The translations under genes and the position numbers were made by a program. Positions 51,121 through 59,446 of a stretch of DNA of 64,000 nt are shown here, one piece after another. The stretch lies in assembly GCF_014762685.1 (NCBI RefSeq), contig NZ_JABURM010000005.1:1984001-2048000 (forward strand). The letters run 5' to 3'. The notes below the pieces were generated by a model. It was not told the origin of the DNA. It did not search any database and saw only the letters and a list, made by a program, of their open reading frames with translations. This DNA is from Gracilimonas sp. GTDB lineage: Bacteria > Bacteroidota > Rhodothermia > Balneolales > Balneolaceae. Numbering within the stretch: the first letter of the stretch is position 1; the number at the start of each line of letters is the position of its first letter.

Positions 51121-51810
51121 ATGATTAAAACCAAGAACCTTAAAAAAGTTTACACTACTGAAGAGGTAGAAACCACAGCCTTGAGCAACGTAAACCTCGA
51201 AATAAATGAAGGGGAATTTGTAGCTATTATGGGTCCTTCGGGATGCGGGAAATCTACCCTGCTGAATATTATGGGGCTGCTGGATAATCCCACTGATGGA
51301 GAATATCATTTTCTGGATCACGAAATCTCAACTCATTCAGAACGGGAACGAGCCCAGCTTCGTAAAGGAAATATCGGTTTCATTTTCCAGAGCTTTAACC
51401 TGATTGACGAACTCACGGTATTTGAAAATGTGGAACTTCCGCTGCTGTATCTGGGTGTTGATTCTGCTGAACGAAAAGAAAAAGTGGAAACGGCATTAGA
51501 AAGAATGGGCATGATGCATCGCCGTAATCACTTTCCCCAACAGCTTTCGGGTGGACAGCAACAGCGCGTTGCCATTGCTCGTGCCGTGGTAGCCAATGCC
51601 AAACTCATTCTCGCTGATGAGCCGACCGGTAACCTGGATTCTGACCACGGTGATGAAGTCATGAAGCTCCTCGCAGAACTCAATGAAGCCGGAACTACCA
51701 TTGTGATGGTAACCCACTCCCCCCACGACGCCGACTACGCCCGACGCGTAATCCACTTATTCGATGGCCACGTAGTGACCGAGAATATGCAGGAAGGGTT
51801 TCATGTTTAG
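51121..51810 (+). CDS. ABC transporter ATP-binding protein (LolD/MacB type)
   Basis: 229 residues. Walker A GPSGCGKST at about 38-46, Q-loop FQSFNL, signature LSGGQQQRVAIARA, Walker B LILADEPTGNLD and the H-loop VTHSPH. The length and order place it in the MacB/LolD/FtsE class. It should drive the five permeases that follow, with the adaptor upstream. It is the only ATPase gene seen with them. Confidence 0.94.
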   Translation: MIKTKNLKKVYTTEEVETTALSNVNLEINEGEFVAIMGPSGCGKSTLLNIMGLLDNPTDGEYHFLDHEISTHSERERAQLRKGNIGFIFQSFNLIDELTVFENVELPLLYLGVDSAERKEKVETALERMGMMHRRNHFPQQLSGGQQQRVAIARAVVANAKLILADEPTGNLDSDHGDEVMKLLAELNEAGTTIVMVTHSPHDADYARRVIHLFDGHVVTENMQEGFHV

Positions 51811-51886
51811 GAGCTCTCAGCCGTCAGCGATCAGCTTTCAGTTTTTTCAAGATCGATAAAACTGAGAGCTGATGGCTGAGAGCCTA
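51811..51886. repeat. Heptad palindrome after the ATPase gene
   Basis: Left arm GCTCTCA, GCCGTCA, GCGATCA, GCTTTCA; right arm CTGAGAG, CTGATGG, CTGAGAG. A long imperfect hairpin of the same heptad type as at 50564. Confidence 0.8.
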
Positions 51887-51952
51887 AAAAAACACTGTAA
51901 CGTTTTTTCAAATCTAACGTCTAACTCTCATAACAATTAATCGGGTTAGACT

Positions 51953-54304
51953 ATGTTTAAAAATTATTTAAAAACCGCCTTTCGCAGCTTTAAGCGACAC
52001 AAAAGCTCATTTCTTATCAATGTTATCGGCCTCTCTATTGGGATGGCATGCAGTATCCTCATTTTGCTTTGGGTGCTGGATGAATTGAATTACGATCGTT
52101 TCCACGCCGACAGTGATCAGATCTATCAGGTCATGGAGCATCAGGTTTATTCGGATAATATGTTCACCACGCAATCCACACCCGGTATTTTGTCTCCGGC
52201 TCTAAAAGATGAAGTACCTGAATTCCAGTATGTATCTACCTATACCTGGAACATGGAATACCTGTTCACCAATGAAGAAAAATCATTTAAGGAAAACGGG
52301 ATATATGCCCGGCCTGACTTCTTCCATATCCTGGATTTTAAAATTCTGCATGGTAATAAAGATGAACTGATTACAAGCCCAAAGTCTGTCGTAATCTCAA
52401 AAGAATTGGCAATAAAATATTTCGGGGATGAAAATGCCCTCGGAAATTCCATCATCATTAATGGAGATGAGGCACATACCGTAACCGGAGTGTTTGAGAA
52501 ATTCCCGGAAAACTCCACCTTTCGATTTGATTATGTACTCCCTTTTGAAGATTGGCTGGAGAATAATTCATGGGCAACAGATTGGGGAAATAACGGCCCA
52601 AGAACTATCGCCAAATTGTACCCCGGGGTAGATGTATCCGCTTTAAATACCAAAATCAATGATTTCATCAAGGAGCGAAACGAGAATTCAAATGTAGATC
52701 TCTTTGTCTATCCTTTTGCTGATCAATATTTGTATGGCCAATTTGAACAGGGAGAAGTTGTTGGCGGAAGAATTGAATATGTAAGGCTTTTTACTGTTGT
52801 GGCCATTTTCATACTGCTGATCGCCTGCATCAACTTCATGAATTTAAGTACAGCAAAAGCTACAAAGCGGGCTAAAGAAGTAGGCATCCGAAAATCTATC
52901 GGAGCTACCAAGGGCTCATTGATTGGGCAGTTTATTGGAGAATCAATGATTATTACATTTTTCTCGCTGCTGGTTTCGGTCTTCCTGGTTGAACTGAGCT
53001 TACCCGTTTTCAATGCATTGACGGATAAAGTCATTGAAGTAAATTATCTCGAACCTTCACTATTGATGATGTTCATAGGGACCGCCCTGTTCACCGGCTT
53101 GGTTGCCGGAAGTTATCCCGCTTTCTATCTCTCCTCTTTTGAAGCGGTAAAAACGCTGAAAGGCACCCTTAAACTTTCAGGCGGTGAGATTTTTGCCCGA
53201 AAAGGACTGGTAGTTTTCCAGTTTACGCTGTCAGTGATCCTGATTATTTCTACTATCATCGTCTATCAGCAGATTCAGTATACCCAAAGCAAAAACCTGG
53301 GTTACCAAAAAGAAAATCTAATTACGTTTACCGTTGAAGGAGATATAGATAACCAGTGGGATACGTTTCAAAGTCAACTTCTTGACATTCCGGGGGTTAC
53401 CGCAGCTTCGCGGGCAAGTGCTTCTTTCATGGGGCGAAATTCCAATACCTCCGGGCTTTCCTGGCCGGGCATGGACCCGGATACACGGGTCTTATTTGAA
53501 AATGTAAGTACCGACTATGGGTTGATTGAAACAATGGGATTTGAATTAATCGCCGGACGAACGCATTCTGAAGAATTCGGAGCCGATACCGCTCGTATCG
53601 TAATTAATGAAACAGCAGCAGCTATCATAGGCATGGAGAATCCGGTAGGAGAATATATTACCCTATGGGGAGATGAGACGGAAATTATCGGGTTGGTAAG
53701 AGATTTTCATTTTCAAAACTTGCGACACGAAGTCGAGCCCTTATTCTTCCGCTTGGCACCTGAAAACACTTGGAAAGCGTACGCTCGGGTTCAATCTGAC
53801 AACATTCAAAATACCTTGGCAGAAATGGAACAAGTGTATAAACAATTCAATCCGGATTACCCCTTTGGATACGAATTCATGGATGAACAGTATGCGGCTC
53901 TTTACCGCAGTGAACAGCGTATTGGAGATCTTGCTAAATATTTCTCCATCTTCGCTATTATTATTTCCTGCCTTGGATTATTCGGGTTATCTGCATTTAC
54001 GGCCGAACAACGAGCCAAAGAAATCGGTGTGCGAAAAGTGCTGGGGGCTTCCGTTCAAAATCTTGTAATGCTCCTTACTAAAGATTTTACCAAACTGGTT
54101 ATTATTGCAATTACAATTGCCATCCCTACCTCGTGGTACCTTATGAATGGATGGCTTGCTGATTTTGCCTACAGCTCAGGAATGCAGTGGTGGGTTTTTG
54201 CAGCTTCCGGGGTTTTAGCGGTCATCATTGCCTGGCTGACAGTTAGCTGGCAATCGATTAAAGCCGCACTGGTGAATCCTGTCCAGAGTTTGAAGAGTGA
54301 GTGA
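51953..54304 (+). CDS. ABC permease, double FtsX-domain type, copy 1
   Basis: 783 residues. Opens MFKNYLKTAFRSFKRHKSSF, then the first transmembrane segment (about 22-42) and a long periplasmic domain to about 280. Three segments follow, with EVGIRKSIGATKGSLIGQF in the cytoplasmic loop. A second MacB-like half repeats the plan and ends with EIGVRKVLGASVQNLVMLL. The periplasmic domains probably bind the adaptor. First of five in the array. Confidence 0.9.
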   Translation: MFKNYLKTAFRSFKRHKSSFLINVIGLSIGMACSILILLWVLDELNYDRFHADSDQIYQVMEHQVYSDNMFTTQSTPGILSPALKDEVPEFQYVSTYTWNMEYLFTNEEKSFKENGIYARPDFFHILDFKILHGNKDELITSPKSVVISKELAIKYFGDENALGNSIIINGDEAHTVTGVFEKFPENSTFRFDYVLPFEDWLENNSWATDWGNNGPRTIAKLYPGVDVSALNTKINDFIKERNENSNVDLFVYPFADQYLYGQFEQGEVVGGRIEYVRLFTVVAIFILLIACINFMNLSTAKATKRAKEVGIRKSIGATKGSLIGQFIGESMIITFFSLLVSVFLVELSLPVFNALTDKVIEVNYLEPSLLMMFIGTALFTGLVAGSYPAFYLSSFEAVKTLKGTLKLSGGEIFARKGLVVFQFTLSVILIISTIIVYQQIQYTQSKNLGYQKENLITFTVEGDIDNQWDTFQSQLLDIPGVTAASRASASFMGRNSNTSGLSWPGMDPDTRVLFENVSTDYGLIETMGFELIAGRTHSEEFGADTARIVINETAAAIIGMENPVGEYITLWGDETEIIGLVRDFHFQNLRHEVEPLFFRLAPENTWKAYARVQSDNIQNTLAEMEQVYKQFNPDYPFGYEFMDEQYAALYRSEQRIGDLAKYFSIFAIIISCLGLFGLSAFTAEQRAKEIGVRKVLGASVQNLVMLLTKDFTKLVIIAITIAIPTSWYLMNGWLADFAYSSGMQWWVFAASGVLAVIIAWLTVSWQSIKAALVNPVQSLKSE

Positions 54305-54359
54305 TAACTAAACTTTAAATCTTCGGCATGGAACTTGAGCTTAATCAAAAGTTAAAGAC

Positions 54360-54396
54360 TGTTCATAACCGTACACCGAGTGTTTAAAAGCGAACA
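54360..54396. promoter_or_regulatory. Paired upstream activator boxes, site B
   Basis: TGTTCATAACCGTACA (54360-54375) and TGTTTAAAAGCGAACA (54381-54396) start 21 bp apart, as in site A at 49087-49123. Confidence 0.7.
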
Positions 54397-54449
54397 GATT
54401 TTCTACTGAAAATAGTCTTTAACGTTATTTTAGGTGTTCTTCTCTAGTT

Positions 54450-54465
54450 TGGTATGATTGTTGGA
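54450..54465 (+). promoter_or_regulatory. Sigma-54 promoter before permease copy 2
   Basis: TGGTATG, four bases, TTGGA. The -24 GG and -12 TTG are kept. It is 69 bases from the second activator box start, the same offset as at 49177, and 95 bases before the gene start. Confidence 0.7.
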
Positions 54466-54544
54466 ATAGTGTTATGAGTAAAAGTGATCAGCTATTAAAG
54501 CTTTATTGATCATCATTTGCCGTTCACTTACACCAAAAGAAATC

Positions 54545-56923
54545 ATGCTCAAAAACTACCTCAAAATAGCCTTTCGTAATCTGAATAGGAGCAAAGGTTT
54601 TACTGCTATCAATGTATGGGGATTGGCTATTGGTTTGGCTTGTTGCCTGCTCATTTTTGTGTATATACAAAATGAACTGAGCTATGACCGCTTTCACAAA
54701 AACGCCGATCACCTCTACCGCGTGACTTTTAGTACGAATGAAGAAGGAACACCCACCAATGCCAATGGGAGTTTTGCTGTGGGCCCAGCTTTAAAAAAGG
54801 ATTTTCCTGAAGTAAGGGAGTTTTCACGCTTAAGAAAAACCGGAACCCAAAGCCTGGTTCGGTACAATCAGAAAAGCTTTTATGAGGAACGGTTTTTCTT
54901 TGCAGATTCTACTGTATTCGATTTGTTTACTTTCCCTTTTCTCCGTGGAGATACCGGCACAGCTCTCTCTCGTCCAAATACCGTTGTTATCACCGAACAA
55001 ACCGCCCAAAAATATTTCCCGAATGAAGACCCTATGGGCAAAACGCTATCAGTTGACGCTTTCGGGGAAGGAAAGGTAATGGAGTTCGAAATTACCGGGG
55101 TGATGCGTAACCTGCCTCAAAATTCCCACATCCAATTCGATTTTTTAGCCTCTTTATACAGCACTGATGATAATCTGGATCAATTTGCCGGTTTTCAGCA
55201 GGTTTATACCTATATACTAATTCAGGAGAATGCCTTCACAGAAATACTGAAATCCGGTCTGCTCGACTTTATTCACCGTAACTGGACAGCCGACCCGTGG
55301 TACACTATAGGTCTTCAACCCATGACAGATATTCATTTGCATTCACGACTCCGATCTGAGATTCAGCCTAACGGTAATATCCGCTACGTTCAAATTTTTT
55401 CTGTCATCGCTATTCTGGTACTTGTTATTGCCTGTATAAATTTCATGAATCTTATGACCGCCAGGTCTATCAAACGTGCCAAAGAAGTAGGAGTACGGAA
55501 AGCTGCAGGAGCTCAACGGAGACAGCTTATATACCAGTTTTTAACTGAATCTATAGTACTCAGTTTCATCTCTGGCATACTTTGTGTGGTAATGGTTGAC
55601 TTATTTACCCCAATATTTAACAACATTACGGGCAAAGAAATCAATGCGCTTTCTTTTTTCGAACCAGTTTCCCTTTCCATTTTGATCGGTTTAATTATAG
55701 CTGTAGGGCTATTGGCCGGTTCTTATCCCGCCTTTATACTTTCCGGCTTTAAACCTTCCACTACTTTAAAAGGTAAGTTGGTTGAAAACGGTTCAGGATC
55801 TTTCTTTCGAAAAGGGTTAGTGGTGTTCCAATTTGCCATCTCAATGGCATTGATTGCGGCTACCGGTATTGTTTACAACCAGTTGAATTATATCCAAACC
55901 AAAGATCTCGGCTACGCCGAAGATCAAATTATGATACTTTCGCTAAATAATGATCTAAGGAGCCAATACTCTGCATTCAGAAACGAATTGATACAACACT
56001 CCTCTGTAATTAATACCACTACCTCATCATTGGTTCCTACTATGGGCACCAGTCATAACGGCTATACTGTGGAGGGATTAGATCAAACTTTTAATTTTTC
56101 CACCTATTTCATTGACGAACATTTTGCAGATGCTTACGGACTGAAGCTGCTGAGCGGAGAAAATGCCCGTCGGGATGTACTTGGAGATGAAGGCGGGGAC
56201 TTTCTGTTTAGCGAAGAGGCTGTAAAGGAGCTGGGTTGGGATAACCTTGAAGAAATACTGGGACGAAGCGTGAGCTATCAAAATGATGCAACAGGACGGG
56301 TCACGGGAGTAGTTAACGATATACACACTTATTCACTCCGCGATAATATATATGCTTCAGCTTACTTTGTAACTCCAATCCAATATCATAAATATCTCTC
56401 TGTACGACTCAATCCGAACAACATTTCAGCTGGCATTCAGCATATCGAAACAGTTTGGAATGAAGTACTGCCCGGCTATCCTTTCGACTACTTTTTCCTG
56501 GACGATAGCTTTGAACAAATGCACCGTTCCGACACTCGTCTCGCTGAAACAATTAGCTGGTTCGCACTACTTGCGATATTCGTGGCCTGTCTGGGTTTAT
56601 TCGGGCTAAGTGCGTATGCGGCTGAACAAAGAATTAAAGAAATCGGAATACGAAAAGTACTGGGGGCAACCGTAGGAAGTATCATTACACTGTTTTCCAA
56701 AGACTTTATAAAGCTGATAATTCTGGGGGCTATTATTGCCATACCTGCTGCTTGGTACTTTACGAATAACTGGCTGACAGGATTTGCATACCGAATTGAA
56801 ATAGAGGCAACGCCTTTTGTTTTGGCTGCCATCGTTTTATTGATTATTGCTTTGGCCACAATCAGTTATAACTCAATCAGGGCAGCAGTCAGAAACCCAG
56901 TAGAAAGTTTACGAAATGAATAA
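54545..56923 (+). CDS. ABC permease, double FtsX-domain type, copy 2
   Basis: 792 residues from MLKNYLKIAFRNL, which matches the starts of the sister copies; an ATG at 54506 adds 13 unrelated residues and is rejected. EVGVRKAAGAQRRQLIYQF and EIGIRKVLGATVGSIITLFS mark the two cytoplasmic loops. It has its own sigma-54 promoter and activator boxes. Confidence 0.9.
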   Translation: MLKNYLKIAFRNLNRSKGFTAINVWGLAIGLACCLLIFVYIQNELSYDRFHKNADHLYRVTFSTNEEGTPTNANGSFAVGPALKKDFPEVREFSRLRKTGTQSLVRYNQKSFYEERFFFADSTVFDLFTFPFLRGDTGTALSRPNTVVITEQTAQKYFPNEDPMGKTLSVDAFGEGKVMEFEITGVMRNLPQNSHIQFDFLASLYSTDDNLDQFAGFQQVYTYILIQENAFTEILKSGLLDFIHRNWTADPWYTIGLQPMTDIHLHSRLRSEIQPNGNIRYVQIFSVIAILVLVIACINFMNLMTARSIKRAKEVGVRKAAGAQRRQLIYQFLTESIVLSFISGILCVVMVDLFTPIFNNITGKEINALSFFEPVSLSILIGLIIAVGLLAGSYPAFILSGFKPSTTLKGKLVENGSGSFFRKGLVVFQFAISMALIAATGIVYNQLNYIQTKDLGYAEDQIMILSLNNDLRSQYSAFRNELIQHSSVINTTTSSLVPTMGTSHNGYTVEGLDQTFNFSTYFIDEHFADAYGLKLLSGENARRDVLGDEGGDFLFSEEAVKELGWDNLEEILGRSVSYQNDATGRVTGVVNDIHTYSLRDNIYASAYFVTPIQYHKYLSVRLNPNNISAGIQHIETVWNEVLPGYPFDYFFLDDSFEQMHRSDTRLAETISWFALLAIFVACLGLFGLSAYAAEQRIKEIGIRKVLGATVGSIITLFSKDFIKLIILGAIIAIPAAWYFTNNWLTGFAYRIEIEATPFVLAAIVLLIIALATISYNSIRAAVRNPVESLRNE

Positions 56924-56969
56924 ATAACAGCTGTCAGAATTTTCAACTGATTGCTCAATACTTAAAACC

Positions 56970-59405
56970 ATGCTAAAAAATTACTTCAAAATAGCCTTTC
57001 GTAATCTGTTCAAGAACAAGCTGTATTCCGCCATTAATGTATTAGGACTTGCCCTCGGTATTGCATTTTCATTACTGGTGCTAATGTTCATTCATGATGA
57101 ATTAACATATGATCAATTCCATACCAATGGTGAAGATATTTACCGGCTCTATCGGCAACCGCTGATGCAGGGCTCTTCCTACGACCCTGATGTATATATG
57201 CCCATGCCCACGGCGCAAGCAATGGAAAATGATTTTCCTGAAGTTGAAGAGACCATTCGCTTTATCCCCTTTGGGGCTAATGTAATTCGCAAAGATGGAA
57301 CCGTATTTGAACAGCCGGGTTTTGTGTTTACTGATCCTTCCATTTTCGAGGTATTCACATTTCCATTACTTTTGGGCGACCCAAACACTGCTCTTCAGAA
57401 TCCTGGTTCTGTGGTAATCACTGAAGAAATTGCTGCCAAGTATTTTGGGAATAAAAACCCGGTAGGAGAAACCCTTTCGATAAGACTGAACGGGGAATTC
57501 AGTGATTTTGAAATAACCGGAGTCGCCAAAAATATCCCTTCCAATTCTACGATCACTTTTAGTGTATTGCTTCCTATTCAGGATGTACTGAGCCGTTTTG
57601 ACAACTATTCAAGAGTTGAAAACAGCTGGAATTCGACCCGAAATATCACATATATAAAATTGAAAAACGGGACTGATGCTGAATCGGTTCGTGCAAAAAT
57701 GCCGGACTTTATGACCACCCATATGGGTTCTATTTTTAATGAGATGCGGGAAGAAGGCCGGTTCTCATTCGATGGGCCTCCCATGATCTACCAACTTCAG
57801 CCTTTATCTGATATTCATCTTAACCCTGAGGTTCCGGGTGGTTTTACTGAACCCAGCAATCCTACCTATTCTTACATTCTTGGAGCAATTGCATTAGCTG
57901 TTCTCCTAATCGCATGCTTTAACTTTATGATCCTTTCCATAGGCAGGTCTGCAAAAAGAGCAAAAGAAGTTGGATTGAGAAAAGTTGTAGGGGCTTTCCG
58001 AGGACAGCTGATGGCTCAGTTTTGGGCAGAAGCACTCACTGTTACATTTATCGCTCTTTTAACCGGACTTCTGTTTGTGGAATTTCTGCTGCCCGTCTTC
58101 AACGAACTTTCAGGAAAAGAGCTCTCTTTTTCATTTTTATTGGAAAGCAGCTGGGCAATAGCCGTTTTTGGAATGCTCTTTGTACTTACCGGATTAATTG
58201 CCGGCAGTTATCCCGCCCTGATACTTTCAAGGTTCAAACCCATCGAATCACTGAAAGAAAAACTTAGTTTTGGAGGTGCTAATACCTTTTCAAAATCGTT
58301 GATCATGATTCAATTTGTGATTTCCATTTTCCTGGTGGCAGCTACATTGGGGATGTCGAATCAACTTCAGTTCCTGCAAAACAAAAATCTTGGGTTCTCT
58401 GGAGAGCAAGTTGTTGTTATCCCGGTTAATGGATTGGATGGGCAACGTGCTTTAGGCCTTTTCCAGGATGCTCTCTCGCAAGAAACAGGCATCGCGGACA
58501 TTACTGGAGCCAATGTTTCTTTTGCGACCGGGTTATGGCGCCGGGGTTATCAATATAAAGGTGAAATAAAACAATCAGCTGTCTTCAGAGTTGAGTCAAA
58601 TTACATAAACACTCTTAAAATGAACTTGGTAGCGGGGCGAAATTTCAATCCTGAATTGGCTTCTGATTCTACCCAAAGCATCATTGTGAATGAAACCTTC
58701 TTAGCCGAACATGGACTTGATCTTTCAGCCGTTGGAGAAAGCTTCCCCATTGATTGGGGATGGATGGTAAACCCTATTATTATCGGTGTGGTTGAGGATT
58801 TCAACTATCAATCGCTGGAGAACACCATTCAACCGGCCATCATGTATATGAATCCCCGGGACCCCATCTTAAACCTGTTGGTACGTATCCAACCTGATAA
58901 CATGCCTCAAACCATCGCTAAACTTAGAGAAACATGGGATAACACTATCACCAATGAAATTCCTTTCACTTACAGTTTTCTGGATGAGGATATGAACGAA
59001 TTATATCGGGCTGAAGAGCGCTGGGCCACGATCATTACTTATAGTTCATTTTTCGCCATTTTTGTGGCTTGTCTGGGGTTGTTTGGATTGGCCAGTATCA
59101 CTTCCATTCAACGCCAAAAAGAGATTGGTATTCGAAAAGTATTGGGTGCCAGTATACAAGGGATTGTTTTCCTGCTATCGAAAGATTTCGCCAAACTTGT
59201 TGCTATATCCATATTGATTGCAACACCTGTTGCCTGGTATGCCCTTACTGAATGGCTGCAAAACTTTGCGTATCGCACCGAAATTGGAATAGGCATTTTC
59301 CTGGTAGCCGGAGGTTTTACCTTGGCTGTGGCTTTGCTAACCGTAAGCTGGCAATCTGTAAAAGCGGCCCTGACGAACCCTGTAAAAAGTTTAAGAAGTG
59401 AATAG
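56970..59405 (+). CDS. ABC permease, double FtsX-domain type, copy 3
   Basis: 811 residues. MLKNYFKIAFRNLFKNKLYS opens the protein. EVGLRKVVGAFRGQLMAQF and EIGIRKVLGASIQGIVFLLS are the loop signatures. It lies 46 bases after copy 2, so is probably on the same transcript. Same architecture as its neighbours, with diverged periplasmic domains. Confidence 0.9.
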   Translation: MLKNYFKIAFRNLFKNKLYSAINVLGLALGIAFSLLVLMFIHDELTYDQFHTNGEDIYRLYRQPLMQGSSYDPDVYMPMPTAQAMENDFPEVEETIRFIPFGANVIRKDGTVFEQPGFVFTDPSIFEVFTFPLLLGDPNTALQNPGSVVITEEIAAKYFGNKNPVGETLSIRLNGEFSDFEITGVAKNIPSNSTITFSVLLPIQDVLSRFDNYSRVENSWNSTRNITYIKLKNGTDAESVRAKMPDFMTTHMGSIFNEMREEGRFSFDGPPMIYQLQPLSDIHLNPEVPGGFTEPSNPTYSYILGAIALAVLLIACFNFMILSIGRSAKRAKEVGLRKVVGAFRGQLMAQFWAEALTVTFIALLTGLLFVEFLLPVFNELSGKELSFSFLLESSWAIAVFGMLFVLTGLIAGSYPALILSRFKPIESLKEKLSFGGANTFSKSLIMIQFVISIFLVAATLGMSNQLQFLQNKNLGFSGEQVVVIPVNGLDGQRALGLFQDALSQETGIADITGANVSFATGLWRRGYQYKGEIKQSAVFRVESNYINTLKMNLVAGRNFNPELASDSTQSIIVNETFLAEHGLDLSAVGESFPIDWGWMVNPIIIGVVEDFNYQSLENTIQPAIMYMNPRDPILNLLVRIQPDNMPQTIAKLRETWDNTITNEIPFTYSFLDEDMNELYRAEERWATIITYSSFFAIFVACLGLFGLASITSIQRQKEIGIRKVLGASIQGIVFLLSKDFAKLVAISILIATPVAWYALTEWLQNFAYRTEIGIGIFLVAGGFTLAVALLTVSWQSVKAALTNPVKSLRSE

Positions 59406-59436
59406 CGCGAAGTGCTTGGAGCAAATCGCATAAAAC
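59404..59436. repeat. Heptad run between permease copies 3 and 4
   Basis: GCGCGAA, GTGCTTG, GAGCAAA, TCGCATA follow directly after the stop codon. Degenerate; probably one arm of a hairpin. Confidence 0.45.
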
Positions 59437-59446
59437 CATACAAATC

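Noticed and set aside
50992-51321. Upstream extension of the minus-strand four-helix gene to 51321
   Set aside because: The added residues have no family support and overlap the promoter, heptad arm and ATPase gene. The family start is at 50991.
54506-54544. Earlier ATG for permease copy 2
   Set aside because: It adds 13 unrelated residues; the sister copies start at the position equivalent to 54545.
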